Source: Streptomyces pristinaespiralis (GTDB lineage Bacteria; Actinomycetota; Actinomycetes; Streptomycetales; Streptomycetaceae). From it: a stretch of 64,000 nucleotides of DNA. Each line of letters opens with the position of its first letter. Positions within the stretch are counted from its first letter, which is position 1. The DNA is taken from assembly GCF_001278075.1 (NCBI RefSeq), contig NZ_CP011340.1, positions 5,267,501 through 5,331,500 on the forward strand, read 5' to 3'. This document shows positions 12,733-22,369 of the stretch, piece after piece. A program made the position numbers and the translations under genes. The notes beneath the pieces were generated by a model. It worked only from the letters and a program-made list of their open reading frames with translations, made no database searches and was not told where the DNA came from.

Positions 12733-14578
12733 TCCCCGTCGTAACGGGCAGGCGGGCATTCGGCGGGCATCGGCGCTGCTCGGCTGCAGTGGTGTGCTGC
12801 TGGCCGGGTGCGCCTCGATGCCGGACAGCGGTGACGTCCATGCCGTCAAGGCGTCGCAGCGGGCCGACTCGCAGGTGCGGGTGTACGCGGTGCCGCCGAG
12901 GAAGGACGCGACCCCGGACGAGATCGTCACAGGCTTCCTCGAGGCGATGACCAGTGACGACACCAACTTCGACACGGCGCGTTCGTACCTGACTCCGGAG
13001 GCGTCGGAGAAGTGGCAGCCGGAGGAGAGCACGACGGTGCTGGCGTCGGCTCCCGACCCGGGCGTGCCGGTGCCCGGCCGCCGGGACAACCCCGGGATGA
13101 GTTATCCGCTGCTCGGACGGCACATCGCCACCGTCGACGCGCAGCACGCCTATCAGCCCGTCACGCCGAGCGAGTACCGCCGGACCATCCATCTGTCGCA
13201 GAAGGCCGGCCCCGACGGCAAGCAGTGGCGCATCGACAGCCTGCCCGCAGGGCTGCTGCTGGGCGCGTCCGACTTCGAGCGCAACTACCGCTCGGTCAAC
13301 AAGTACTACTTCGCCTCCGGACGCGATGTCGTGGTCGCCGACCCGGTCTACATCAGGCAGCGGCAGGATCCGGTGACCCGGATGGACCCGGTGACGCAGG
13401 CGGTCAAGGCACTGCTGGAAGGGCCGACGAGCTGGCTGAAGCCGGTCGTCGAGTCGCGGTTCCCGACCGGTACGGAGATGAAGCTCAAGGACGGCGCCAC
13501 GTCGCTGTCGTTCGACGACCGCAACGGCCTGAAGGTGCCGCTGGACGACAAGGCGTCCAATGTGGGGCGCACGCAGTGCATGAAGATGGCCGCGCAGATC
13601 ATGTTCACCATCAAGGATCTGTCGGCGGCGAGGCTCGAACAGGTCGAGCTGCTGCGCTCGAACGGATCGCAGCTGTGCGTGATGAGCGCAGGCCAGGCCG
13701 AGGGCTACGCGCCGGACCACTCCTCCGGCCGCCCGGACAACCAGTACTTCGTCGACAGCAAGCGCCGTCTGGCCCTGCTGGCGGCCGGAGCCACGGAGGC
13801 AGGCGAACCGCAGAACGTGGCCGGCCCCTTCGGCGACGGCCGCCTCGCGCTGGACGCGGTCGGTGTGGCGAGGGACGAGCACAAGGCCGCCGTCGTCGCC
13901 GGCGACTTCAGCCGGCTGTACGTGGCGTCGATCGTCTCCGACAGCCGACTGCCCGACCCGGTGATCACCAGCGCCGGCAAGGGACCCGACAACGGCCTGA
14001 CCGCGCCCAGCTGGGACGGGCGTGGGGATCTGTGGGTGGCCGACCGGGATCCGGACGGGCCGGCGCTGAAGCGCCTCCCGAACGGCTCGGACGCCCCTGA
14101 GGAGGTCAGGATCGTTCCGGGCCTGGACGGGGCGCGTATCCAGGCGGTGAGGGTGTCCGCGGACGGTGCGCGGATCGCGCTGCTGCTGACCGAGGGCGGC
14201 AGCACGACCCTGAAGATCGGGCGTGTGGAGCGGCACGGCGACAGTGACGATCCGGTGGTGACCGTCACCGAACTGCGGCCCGCCGCTCCGCAGATGGAGA
14301 CCGTCACGGCCGTGTCGTGGGCGGGGCCGAGCCGGCTTGTCGTGGTCGGCAAGGAGGCCGGCGGTGTTCAGCAGGTGCGCTACATCCAGACGGACGGCTC
14401 GACCGTCCCCAAGGGGATCCTGCCCGGTCTCAACCAGGTGAAGTCGGTCGCCGCGTCGGACGACGAGAGTCAGCCGCTCGTGGCCTACTCGCAGGAGGAC
14501 GGCATCGTGCGCCTGCCCGCCGGAGCCAACTGGCAGACGCTGGTCAAGGAAGGCACCGCGCCGGTCTACCCGGGGTAG
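12722..14578 (+). CDS. lpqB: lipoprotein LpqB
   Basis: 618 residues. Lipoprotein signal with lipobox VLLAGC (Cys30). Conserved regions match LpqB: a GerMN-type domain (about 190-310) and a beta-propeller-like C-terminal half. In actinobacteria LpqB is a membrane-anchored accessory protein that interacts with MtrB and modulates MtrAB signalling. It starts at GTG 12722, overlapping the mtrB stop by 11 nt, so the genes are translationally coupled. Confidence 0.93.
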   Translation: MGADPRRNGQAGIRRASALLGCSGVLLAGCASMPDSGDVHAVKASQRADSQVRVYAVPPRKDATPDEIVTGFLEAMTSDDTNFDTARSYLTPEASEKWQPEESTTVLASAPDPGVPVPGRRDNPGMSYPLLGRHIATVDAQHAYQPVTPSEYRRTIHLSQKAGPDGKQWRIDSLPAGLLLGASDFERNYRSVNKYYFASGRDVVVADPVYIRQRQDPVTRMDPVTQAVKALLEGPTSWLKPVVESRFPTGTEMKLKDGATSLSFDDRNGLKVPLDDKASNVGRTQCMKMAAQIMFTIKDLSAARLEQVELLRSNGSQLCVMSAGQAEGYAPDHSSGRPDNQYFVDSKRRLALLAAGATEAGEPQNVAGPFGDGRLALDAVGVARDEHKAAVVAGDFSRLYVASIVSDSRLPDPVITSAGKGPDNGLTAPSWDGRGDLWVADRDPDGPALKRLPNGSDAPEEVRIVPGLDGARIQAVRVSADGARIALLLTEGGSTTLKIGRVERHGDSDDPVVTVTELRPAAPQMETVTAVSWAGPSRLVVVGKEAGGVQQVRYIQTDGSTVPKGILPGLNQVKSVAASDDESQPLVAYSQEDGIVRLPAGANWQTLVKEGTAPVYPG

Positions 14579-14653
14579 TCGGGCGCGGGGGCGGACGGCC
14601 GGGTTGTCCACAGGGCCGGCCGGCTGATCGCCCGCCCTGCCACAGTGGTCCTC

Positions 14654-15379
14654 ATGCGGGCGTGGTGGCGCGAAATCTCCGGTCTGGTGATCCCTGCGGT
14701 CTGCGGCGGCTGCGGCACGCCCCGTACGCAGCTGTGCGAGGTGTGCGGGCAGGCGCTCCTCGGGCGGACGGCACGTCGGGCCAGACCCGTGCCGGAGCCC
14801 GCGGGCCTTCCCGTGGTGCACGCCGCTGCGGCCTACACCGACTCGGTCCGGGCCGTGATCCTGGCGCACAAGGAGCGGGGCGCGCTCGGGCTGGCCCGTC
14901 CGCTCGGGGCGGCACTGGCCGAGGCCGTGCGGGCGGCGGCCGGGTACGCGCACGGCCCGGACGGCCCTGTGCTGCTGGTGCCCGTGCCCTCCGCGCCGAG
15001 TGCCGTCCGGGCGCGCGGTCATGACGCGGCACGGCGGATCGCCCTTGCGGCGGCGGCCGAGTTGCGTCGCAGGGGCCGGACAGCAGGAGTGCTGCCCGTA
15101 CTGCGCCAGCGGCGCCGGATGGCCGACCAGGCGGGCCTCACGGCCCGCGAGAGGCTCGCGAACGTGGCGGGGGCCCTGGAGGTCCGGTCCGGTGGCGCGC
15201 GGCTCTTGGCGGGCGCCACGGCGGTGATCGTGGACGATCTCATGACCACGGGGGCGACGCTCGTCGAGGCGGCGCGAGCAGTGAGTGCCGCGACCGGGGT
15301 GGATCCACTGACCGCGGTGCTGCCGCGGGCGGCGGTCGTCGCCGTTCCACCGCTGTCCCTCGGTCCAAACCGGAACTGA
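14654..15379 (+). CDS. ComF family phosphoribosyltransferase-like protein
   Basis: 241 residues. An N-terminal zinc-ribbon pattern (two CxxC pairs: CGGC and CEVC, residues about 15-35) is followed by a PRTase fold with the PRPP loop VIVDDLMTTGATL near 195-207 and the family motif RARGHDAARRIA. In competent bacteria ComFC supports DNA uptake; in Streptomyces the role is unknown. ATG 14654 is used; a GTG three codons upstream is equally possible. No clear ribosome site precedes it. Confidence 0.85.
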   Translation: MRAWWREISGLVIPAVCGGCGTPRTQLCEVCGQALLGRTARRARPVPEPAGLPVVHAAAAYTDSVRAVILAHKERGALGLARPLGAALAEAVRAAAGYAHGPDGPVLLVPVPSAPSAVRARGHDAARRIALAAAAELRRRGRTAGVLPVLRQRRRMADQAGLTARERLANVAGALEVRSGGARLLAGATAVIVDDLMTTGATLVEAARAVSAATGVDPLTAVLPRAAVVAVPPLSLGPNRN

Positions 15380-15426
15380 ATGCCGACCTGCGTCGTTGCA
15401 GCTAGTGACAGGACGAAAACCCCTGA

Positions 15427-15442
15427 TCGGAGGTACCTCCGA
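15427..15442. promoter_or_regulatory. 16-bp perfect palindrome upstream of hpf leader
   Basis: TCGGAGGTACCTCCGA is a perfect palindrome between comF and the structured hpf leader. A second inverted repeat, CGGGTG-CCGA-CACCCG, lies 5 bp further on (15448-15463). Both lie upstream of the leader RNA, where a promoter or operator would be expected. No specific regulator can be named. Confidence 0.35.
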
Positions 15443-15479
15443 GTAGCGGGTGCCGACACCCGTCCCCGAGAGCTATGTT

Positions 15480-15710
15480 CGGTTGTGAGGAATGGCGACA
15501 AGCACACCTCACCGAATGGCTGCCGGTTTCCCGGCCGGGAAAGCGCGGTGGCGACTACTTCGAAATTGGGGTGGGTGGAGATCTTGCCGACTGGGGAGGA
15601 GGAGGTGAAAGTCGCCAAGTCCGAGGCTCCGGAGATCACCGGAGCCTGGTGCAAGAGGGAGATGCTCCGCAGCCTGTGAGCGGGCGGAGCGAATCCGGGA
15701 ACGGAGTTCT
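15480..15710 (+). ncRNA. candidate raiA-motif structured RNA in hpf leader
   Basis: The ~230 nt ahead of hpf contain no convincing gene but many perfect stems. They include GTGAGG/CCTCAC (about 15485-15512), palindrome TTTCCCGGCCGGGAAA (15527-15542), a long-range GGCGACT/AGTCGCC pairing (about 15552 with 15610), an 8-bp hairpin GGCTCCGG-AGATCA-CCGGAGCC (15625-15646) and a 7-bp hairpin GCTCCGC/GCGGAGC (15664-15690). A conserved structured RNA called the raiA motif is known upstream of raiA/hpf genes in Firmicutes and Actinobacteria. Position and structure fit, but the consensus could not be aligned here. The ends are approximate. Confidence 0.6.
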
Positions 15711-15712
15711 GC

Positions 15713-16405
15713 GTGGACATCGTCGTCAAGGGCCGCAAGACAGAGGTGCCCGAGCGGTTCCGCAAGCACGTGGCCGAGAAGCTGAAGCTGGAGAAGATCC
15801 AGAAGCTCGACGGCAAGGTGATCAGCCTGGACGTCGAGGTGTCCAAGGAGCACAACCCGCGGCAGGCCGACCGTTCCGACCGCGTGGAGATCACACTCCG
15901 CTCGCGGGGCCCGGTGATCCGGGCCGAGGCCGCGGCCGCCGACCCGTACGCAGCGCTGGACCTCGCGACCGGCAAGCTGGAGGCACGCCTTCGCAAGCAG
16001 CACGAGAAGCGTTACAACCGGCGTGGCGCCGGCCGCCTGTCCGCGGCAGAGGTGGTCGATGTCGTCCCCGGTGTCGCAGAGTTGAGCGCCACCAACGGCA
16101 AGCCCCTCGCCCAGGAGACGGCCGAATCCGTTCCCACCACCAAGATCGGCTCGATCGAGGTGCAGGGCGAAGGACCGCTGGTGGTCCGCGAGAAGCTGCA
16201 CACAGCAGCACCGATGACGCTCGACCAGGCGCTCTACGAAATGGAGCTGGTCGGGCACGACTTCTATCTCTTCGTCGACTCCGAGACGAAGCAGCCCAGT
16301 GTCGTCTACCGGCGACACGCCTACGACTACGGCGTCATTCACCTGGAGACGGACCCCCTGGCCGGGTCCGAGGCCGGTGGCGCCGGAGGCGCACTCGGCG
16401 GCTGA
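15713..16405 (+). CDS. hpf: long-form ribosome hibernation promoting factor
   Basis: 230 residues. The N-terminal ~110 residues are the S30AE/RaiA domain (MDIVVKGRKTEVPERFRKHV), which binds the decoding region of the 30S subunit. The C-terminal ~55 residues (LDQALYEMELVGHDFYLFVD) are the dimerisation domain that joins two ribosomes into 100S particles. A long form like this needs no separate RMF. The GTG at 15713 gives the conserved N-terminus. It is preceded by a long structured leader, which suggests post-transcriptional or stress control. Confidence 0.93.
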   Translation: MDIVVKGRKTEVPERFRKHVAEKLKLEKIQKLDGKVISLDVEVSKEHNPRQADRSDRVEITLRSRGPVIRAEAAAADPYAALDLATGKLEARLRKQHEKRYNRRGAGRLSAAEVVDVVPGVAELSATNGKPLAQETAESVPTTKIGSIEVQGEGPLVVREKLHTAAPMTLDQALYEMELVGHDFYLFVDSETKQPSVVYRRHAYDYGVIHLETDPLAGSEAGGAGGALGG

Positions 16406-16442
16406 CGCCGAAATCCCGTAGCCCTGGCCGACGAAGAATTCC

Positions 16443-16480
16443 GGTGCCCCTGGAGCGCCTTGTGCGCCCCCAGGGGCACC
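16443..16480 (+). terminator. hairpin after hpf
   Basis: Stem GGTGCCCCTGG / CCAGGGGCACC (11 bp) with a partly self-pairing loop, about 40 nt after the hpf stop. There is no T-tract, as is common for GC-rich actinobacterial terminators. Confidence 0.65.
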
Positions 16481-16613
16481 CTCGCGCCGCAACAGGGGCA
16501 CCGCGCTGTCGCCCGGGCATGAAAGCATGACGTCGTAAGCCAACCGGTGCGCCCCGCACTGATGTTGGCGGACCACACATGATCTTCGGGCCACGGCTCC
16601 AGGGGGAGGAACG

Positions 16614-17375
16614 ATGGCGGACACTTTCGGTCCGGTGCACGGCAGTACGGGCCACCCCGGTGGATCGCACGCGGACGGTGAACGGCACGGCGAGGGCGAG
16701 GGTGGCGCGGGCAAGGAGCCCATCCGGGTCCTGGTCGTCGACGACCATGCGCTGTTCCGGCGGGGACTGGAGATCGTCCTCGCGCACGAGGAGGGCATCG
16801 AGGTCGTCGGCGAGGCGGGCGACGGCGCGGAGGCCGTGGACAAGGCTGCGGACCTGCTGCCGGACATCGTGCTGATGGATGTACGGATGCCGAAGCGCGG
16901 CGGCATCGAGGCGTGCACCTCCATCAAGGAGGTGGCCCCCAGCGCGAAGATCATCATGCTGACGATCAGTGACGAGGAGGCCGATCTCTACGACGCGATC
17001 AAAGCGGGAGCCACCGGCTATCTCCTCAAAGAGATCTCCACGGACGAGGTCGCGACCGCCATCCGCGCGGTGGCGGACGGTCAGTCGCAGATCAGCCCCT
17101 CCATGGCGTCGAAGCTGCTCACCGAGTTCAAGTCGATGATCCAGCGCACCGACGAGCGCAGGCTGGTGCCGGCGCCCCGGCTCACCGACCGGGAGCTGGA
17201 GGTACTCAAGCTCGTGGCGACGGGCATGAACAACCGGGACATCGCCAAGGAGTTGTTCATCTCGGAGAACACCGTCAAGAACCATGTGCGCAACATCCTG
17301 GAGAAACTGCAGCTGCACTCCCGGATGGAGGCCGTGGTCTACGCGATGCGGGAGAAGATCCTCGAGATCCGGTAG
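16614..17375 (+). CDS. orrA: orphan NarL/LuxR-type response regulator
   Basis: 253 residues. A ~35-residue His/Gly-rich leader precedes the receiver domain (VLVVDDHALFRRGLEIVL; phospho-acceptor in DIVLMDVRMP), then a LuxR-type HTH (LTDRELEVLKLVATGMNNRD and ISENTVKNHVRNILEKLQLH). No histidine kinase gene is adjacent. Position after hpf matches, from memory, S. coelicolor SCO3008, described as the orphan regulator OrrA; the symbol rests on that synteny. A strong GGGGGAGGA ribosome site supports the start. Target genes are not visible. Confidence 0.8.
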   Translation: MADTFGPVHGSTGHPGGSHADGERHGEGEGGAGKEPIRVLVVDDHALFRRGLEIVLAHEEGIEVVGEAGDGAEAVDKAADLLPDIVLMDVRMPKRGGIEACTSIKEVAPSAKIIMLTISDEEADLYDAIKAGATGYLLKEISTDEVATAIRAVADGQSQISPSMASKLLTEFKSMIQRTDERRLVPAPRLTDRELEVLKLVATGMNNRDIAKELFISENTVKNHVRNILEKLQLHSRMEAVVYAMREKILEIR

Positions 17376-17391
17376 CCCAGGCTCCGGGATC

Positions 17392-17411
17392 CGGCCCGCC
17401 CGGGCGGGCCG
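17392..17411. terminator. bidirectional palindrome between convergent genes
   Basis: CGGCCCGCCCGGGCGGGCCG is a perfect 20-bp palindrome placed between the rightward response regulator (ends 17375) and the leftward gene ending at 17427. It probably terminates both. Confidence 0.6.
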
Positions 17412-17426
17412 ACCGGTTCCGCGATG

Positions 17427-18587
17427 TCAGTCCAGGGCCTTCACCAGGTCCGCCGTGAGCTCGGGGCGGTCGACCCGCTCGACGCGGACGGAGTCGCAGC
17501 CCACCCACTCGGCAGCCTCCCGCAGCGCCTGCGCCATCGGGGCCACGGCCTTCGGGGTGTCCAGCGAGACCTGGCGCGCCACCAGGGTGCTGCCCTCACG
17601 TGCCGGGTCGACGCGGCCCAGCAGCTTCCCGCCCGCGAGCAGCGGCATCGCGAAATAGCCGTGCACCCGCTTCTGCTTGGGGACGTAGGCCTCCAGCCGG
17701 TGGGTGAAGCCGAAGATGCGCTCGGTCCGCGGGCGCTCCCAGATGAGCGAGTCGAACGGCGAGAGCAGGGTCGTGCGGTGCCGGCCGCGCGGTGGGGAGG
17801 CGAGCGCCGCGGGATCCGCCCAGGCGGGCTTGGCCCAGCCCTGGACGGTGACCGGCACCAGCCCCGAGTCCGCCACCACGGCGTCGAACTGCTCGCCCTT
17901 GATGCGGTGGTAGTCCGCGATGTCCGTGCGCGTGCCGACGCCCAGCGACTCGCCCGCCAGCCGGACGAGACGGCGCAGGCACTCGGTGTCGTCCAGGTCG
18001 TCGTGCAGCAGGGAGTCGGGGATCGCCCGCTCCGCGAGGTCGTACACCCGCTTCCAGCTGCGCCGCTCGGTGCAGACGACCTCGCCGTACATCAGGGCCC
18101 GTTCGACGGCGACCTTCGAGGCGGACCAGTCCCACCACTCGCCGCCGTTGTTCGCGCCGCCCAGACCGGTCGCGGTCAGCGGGCCCTCCGTACGCAGCTG
18201 CTTGATCACGGCGTCGTACGCGCCGTCCGGGAGATCGTGGTACCACTGCGGGCGGGCACGGTAGGCGCGCCGCCGGAAGGCGAAGTGGGGCCACTCCTCG
18301 ACGGGCAGGATGCACGCCGCGTGCGACCAGTACTCGAAGCTGTGCCCGCCCGTCCAGTAGGCATCCTCGACCGCCTTGCGGCCGACGGCGCCGAGCCTCG
18401 CGTACGGGATCAGCTCGTGCGAGCGGGCCAGCACCGAGATCGTGTCCAGCTGCACGGCGCCGAGATGACGCAGGACGCCCCGGACCCCGCCCCGCCTGTC
18501 GGGAGCACCCAGGAATCCCTGGGCGCGCAGGGCGATGCGGCGGGCCTCGTCGGCGGACAGTTCGAGGGTGGGCGGCGGCGTCGTCAT
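17427..18587 (-). CDS. winged-helix DNA glycosylase-like protein, YcaQ/AlkX type
   Basis: 386 residues of the HTH_42 (DUF1006) family. This family includes E. coli YcaQ (AlkX), which unhooks interstrand crosslinks and excises N7-alkylguanines, and the streptomycete azinomycin-resistance protein AlkZ. Near residue 47 the sequence reads VQLDTISVLARSHELI. Its Q-x-D pattern is the YcaQ/AlkX-type active site, whereas AlkZ proteins have Q-x-Q. The conserved C-terminal PKQKRVHGYFAMPLLAGGKL block is present. ATG 18587 starts the conserved region. The glycosylase activity is inferred from the family. Confidence 0.8.
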   Translation of the reverse strand: MTTPPPTLELSADEARRIALRAQGFLGAPDRRGGVRGVLRHLGAVQLDTISVLARSHELIPYARLGAVGRKAVEDAYWTGGHSFEYWSHAACILPVEEWPHFAFRRRAYRARPQWYHDLPDGAYDAVIKQLRTEGPLTATGLGGANNGGEWWDWSASKVAVERALMYGEVVCTERRSWKRVYDLAERAIPDSLLHDDLDDTECLRRLVRLAGESLGVGTRTDIADYHRIKGEQFDAVVADSGLVPVTVQGWAKPAWADPAALASPPRGRHRTTLLSPFDSLIWERPRTERIFGFTHRLEAYVPKQKRVHGYFAMPLLAGGKLLGRVDPAREGSTLVARQVSLDTPKAVAPMAQALREAAEWVGCDSVRVERVDRPELTADLVKALD

Positions 18588-18714
18588 GCCTCGCACGATA
18601 GAGGGCGCCACTGACAGTCCGGCCCCCGCCCGCAAGGGACGCCCGCCGGCGGCATCACGGCACATCGTCCGACGACGACGGGGTGACTGATGACGGCGTC
18701 AGCGCGGGCGGCTC

Positions 18715-19293
18715 TCAGGAGGAGCGTGCCGGCAGATAGGCATGATTGCTCGCCAGTCCGAGGTCGGAGGGAAGCAGTCCACCGACCCACACGTCGCGCA
18801 AGGTGTCCTTGTTGAGGAGCGCCGCGCGCAGCTCCCCCTCCATGCGGAAGCCGGCCTTCTGGGCGACCGCGCGGGAGGCGGTGTTCCCCACCTCGGCGCG
18901 CCATTCCAGGCGGGTGGCGCCCAGTCTCATGAAGGCCCAGTGGGAGACGGCGGTGACGCTCTCCGCCATCACGCCCCGGCCCCGGTGCTCCTTGCCCGTC
19001 CAGAAGCCGATCTCCCACGTGCCGGAGAAGGTGCGCATGGTCACGGCGACCGAGCCCATCAGCGGGCCGCCCTCCCGCGGCAGCACGGCGAAGGTGCACA
19101 TCGTGCTGTTGCGCCAGCCGTCCGGGACCGTCTGCTCGGTGAACTCGGCGGCGTGCTGCCATTCGTAGGGGGAGGGAACCGTCGTCCACCGCTGGATGTC
19201 GGGGTCCTGACAGGCCTGGTGGACGGACTTCGTGTCCTCGGGGGTGAAGGTCCGCAGCAGCAGGCGTTCGGTGGTGAGGGTGATCGGCTCCAT
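18715..19293 (-). CDS. GNAT N-acetyltransferase, RimJ/RimL type
   Basis: 192 residues. Starts [20 protein letters not shown], the usual opening of RimJ/RimL-like acetyltransferases. The acetyl-CoA motif reads [20 protein letters not shown], followed by the typical W-R-A-E-x-x-N-x-A-S-x-x-V-A-x-K-x-G-F motif. The substrate may be a ribosomal protein or a small molecule and is unknown. Divergent from secA; 19294-19532 should hold both promoters. Confidence 0.88.
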   Translation of the reverse strand: MEPITLTTERLLLRTFTPEDTKSVHQACQDPDIQRWTTVPSPYEWQHAAEFTEQTVPDGWRNSTMCTFAVLPREGGPLMGSVAVTMRTFSGTWEIGFWTGKEHRGRGVMAESVTAVSHWAFMRLGATRLEWRAEVGNTASRAVAQKAGFRMEGELRAALLNKDTLRDVWVGGLLPSDLGLASNHAYLPARSS

Positions 19294-19532
19294 GCCGGGA
19301 TTCTTGCCACCGCGGCGCGCCGATGCGAGCACTTTCGGCCCTCCACCGGCACCTTCGGCGCTTCCCGCGCGTTCATCTGATGGCGGACGGCAGGCCTCAG
19401 TGGCCATGGACCTCCCGACGCGGCCGGGTCCTCGCTTACGATGGCCGATGCGGTGGGGCCCACCTGCCGTGCCCGCGCCAGTGTCCACCACAGACCCAGT
19501 GCCAGGCCCGACCGGCAAGGAGACCAACCTCA

Positions 19533-22352
19533 GTGTCCGTCTTCAACAAGCTCATGCGTGCAGGCGAAGGCAAGATCCTGCGCAAACTGCACCGCATCGC
19601 GGACCAGGTCAACTCCATCGAAGAGGACTTCGTCAACCTCTCCGACGCCGAGTTGCGGGCGCTCACGGACGAGTACAAGCAGCGTTACGCAGACGGTGAG
19701 AGCCTGGACGACCTGCTTCCCGAGGCCTTCGCCACCGTGCGTGAGGCCGCCAAGCGGGTGCTCGGCCAGCGCCACTACGACGTCCAGCTCATGGGCGGCG
19801 CCGCCCTGCACCTCGGCTATGTCGCAGAGATGAAGACCGGTGAGGGCAAGACCCTCGTCGGCACGCTCCCCACCTATCTGAACGCGCTGTCCGGCAAGGG
19901 CGTCCACCTGATCACGGTGAACGACTACCTCGCCGAGCGTGACTCCGAGATGATGGGCCGGGTCCACAAGTTCCTGGGCCTCGAAGTCGGCTGCATCCTC
20001 GCCAACATGTCGCCGGCCCAGCGCCGTGAGCAGTACAACTGCGACATCACCTACGGCACGAACAACGAGTTCGGTTTCGACTACCTGCGCGACAACATGG
20101 CGTGGTCCAAGGACGAGCTCGTCCAGCGCGGCCACAACTTCGCCGTGGTCGACGAGGTCGACTCGATCCTCGTCGACGAGGCCCGTACGCCGCTGATCAT
20201 CTCCGGTCCCGCCGACCAGGCCACCAAGTGGTACGGCGACTTCGCCAAGCTGGTGACGCGCCTCACCAGGGGTGAGGCGGGCAACCAGCTCAAGGGCATC
20301 GAGGAGACCGGCGACTACGAGGTCGACGAGAAGAAGCGCACCGTCGCGATCCACGAGTCCGGTGTCGCCAAGGTCGAGGACTGGCTCGGCATCGACAACC
20401 TCTACGAGTCGGTGAACACGCCCCTCGTCGGCTACCTGAACAACGCCATCAAGGCCAAGGAACTGTTCAAGAAGGACAAGGACTACGTCGTCATCGACGG
20501 CGAAGTCATGATCGTCGACGAGCACACCGGCCGTATCCTCGCCGGCCGCCGCTACAACGAGGGCATGCACCAGGCGATCGAGGCGAAGGAAGGGGTGGAC
20601 ATCAAGGACGAGAACCAGACCCTCGCCACGATCACCCTCCAGAACTTCTTCCGCCTGTACGACAAGCTGTCCGGCATGACCGGTACGGCCATGACCGAGG
20701 CCGCCGAGTTCCACCAGATCTACAAGCTCGGTGTCGTGCCGATCCCGACGAACAGGCCGATGGTCCGCAAGGACCAGTCCGACCTGATCTACCGCACCGA
20801 GGTCGCGAAGTTCGCCGCCGTCGTCGACGACATCGCGGAGAAGCACGAGAAGGGCCAGCCGATCCTGGTCGGCACCACCTCGGTCGAGAAGTCCGAGTAC
20901 CTCTCGCAGCAGCTGAGCAAGCGCGGCATCCAGCACGAGGTCCTCAACGCCAAGCAGCACGACCGTGAGGCGACGATCGTCGCCCAGGCCGGCCGCAAGG
21001 GCGCCGTGACCGTCGCCACGAACATGGCCGGCCGTGGTACCGACATCAAGCTCGGCGGCAACCCGGACGACCTGGCCGAGGCCGAGCTGCGCCAGGCCGG
21101 TCTCGACCCGGTCGAGCACGTCGAGGAGTGGGCCGCGGCCCTGCCCGCCGCGCTCGAGCGCGCTGAGGCGGCCGTGAAGGCCGAGCACGACGAGGTCAAG
21201 GAGCTCGGCGGCCTGTACGTGCTGGGCACCGAGCGCCACGAGTCCCGCCGTATCGACAACCAGCTGCGCGGTCGTTCCGGCCGTCAGGGCGACCCGGGCG
21301 AGTCCCGTTTCTACCTCTCGCTCGGCGACGACCTGATGCGCCTGTTCAAGGCACAGATGGTCGAGCGCGTGATGTCGATGGCGAACGTGCCCGACGACGT
21401 CCCGATCGAGAACAAGATGGTGACCCGCGCGATCGCCTCCGCGCAGTCCCAGGTCGAGCAGCAGAACTTCGAGACCCGTAAGAACGTCCTGAAGTACGAC
21501 GAGGTGCTCAACCGGCAGCGCGAGGTCATCTACGGCGAGCGCCGCCGCGTCCTGGAGGGCGAGGACCTGCACGAGCAGGTGCGTCACTTCATGGACGACA
21601 CCATCGACGCCTACATCCAGGCGGAGACGGTCGAGGGCTTCGCCGAGGAGTGGGACCTGGACCGCCTGTGGGGCGCGTTCAAGCAGCTCTACCCGGTGAA
21701 GATCACCGTCGAGGAGCTGGAGGAGGCGGCCGGCGACCGTGCCGGCATCACCGCCGAGTTCATCGCCGACTCGATCAAGGAAGACATCCACCAGCAGTAC
21801 GACGAGCGTGAGAAGCAGCTCGGCTCGGACATCATGCGTGAGCTCGAGCGGCGCGTGGTGCTGTCGGTCCTGGACCGCAAGTGGCGCGAGCACCTCTACG
21901 AGATGGACTACCTCCAGGAGGGCATCGGCCTGCGCGCGATGGCGCAGAAGGACCCCCTGGTCGAGTACCAGCGCGAGGGCTTCGACATGTTCACCGCCAT
22001 GATGGAGGGCATCAAGGAGGAGTCCGTCGGCTACCTGTTCAACCTGGAGGTCCAGGTCGAGCAGCAGGTCGAGGAGGTCCCGGTGCAGGACGCGGCGGCG
22101 AAGACCTCGCTGGCCAAGGAGGACGCGGTTCCGGCCGGCGCCGGCCGTCCCGAGATCCGCGCGAAGGGTCTCGAGGCCCCGCAGCGTCCCGACCGGCTGC
22201 ACTTCTCCGCCCCGACGGTGGACGGCGAGGGCGGCGTGGTCGAGGGCGACTTCGAGAACGGCGACGGCTCGTCCCGGTCGGAGTCGGACGGGATGACGCG
22301 CGCGGAGCGCCGCAAGGCCCAGAAGACGGCGGGCCGTCGTCGCAAGAAGTGA
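19533..22352 (+). CDS. secA: preprotein translocase ATPase SecA
   Basis: 939 residues. Motor of the general secretion pathway, pushing preproteins through SecYEG at the cytoplasmic membrane. Walker A MKTGEGKT lies near residues 99-106, [20 protein letters not shown] near 205, and the helicase motif [17 protein letters not shown] near 575-590. GTG 19533 ([14 protein letters not shown]) has AAGGAGA upstream. The C-terminus ends in a basic [17 protein letters not shown] tail. The Cys/His zinc-binding SecB-docking motif of E. coli SecA is absent, which is common in actinobacteria. Confidence 0.97.
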   Translation: MSVFNKLMRAGEGKILRKLHRIADQVNSIEEDFVNLSDAELRALTDEYKQRYADGESLDDLLPEAFATVREAAKRVLGQRHYDVQLMGGAALHLGYVAEMKTGEGKTLVGTLPTYLNALSGKGVHLITVNDYLAERDSEMMGRVHKFLGLEVGCILANMSPAQRREQYNCDITYGTNNEFGFDYLRDNMAWSKDELVQRGHNFAVVDEVDSILVDEARTPLIISGPADQATKWYGDFAKLVTRLTRGEAGNQLKGIEETGDYEVDEKKRTVAIHESGVAKVEDWLGIDNLYESVNTPLVGYLNNAIKAKELFKKDKDYVVIDGEVMIVDEHTGRILAGRRYNEGMHQAIEAKEGVDIKDENQTLATITLQNFFRLYDKLSGMTGTAMTEAAEFHQIYKLGVVPIPTNRPMVRKDQSDLIYRTEVAKFAAVVDDIAEKHEKGQPILVGTTSVEKSEYLSQQLSKRGIQHEVLNAKQHDREATIVAQAGRKGAVTVATNMAGRGTDIKLGGNPDDLAEAELRQAGLDPVEHVEEWAAALPAALERAEAAVKAEHDEVKELGGLYVLGTERHESRRIDNQLRGRSGRQGDPGESRFYLSLGDDLMRLFKAQMVERVMSMANVPDDVPIENKMVTRAIASAQSQVEQQNFETRKNVLKYDEVLNRQREVIYGERRRVLEGEDLHEQVRHFMDDTIDAYIQAETVEGFAEEWDLDRLWGAFKQLYPVKITVEELEEAAGDRAGITAEFIADSIKEDIHQQYDEREKQLGSDIMRELERRVVLSVLDRKWREHLYEMDYLQEGIGLRAMAQKDPLVEYQREGFDMFTAMMEGIKEESVGYLFNLEVQVEQQVEEVPVQDAAAKTSLAKEDAVPAGAGRPEIRAKGLEAPQRPDRLHFSAPTVDGEGGVVEGDFENGDGSSRSESDGMTRAERRKAQKTAGRRRKK

Positions 22353-22369
22353 CGGCACGCAGTACCGAC

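Noticed and set aside
15380..15679. A 99-codon open frame between comF and hpf
   Set aside because: Starts directly after the comF stop without a ribosome site and crosses the stems of the leader RNA; no similarity recognised.
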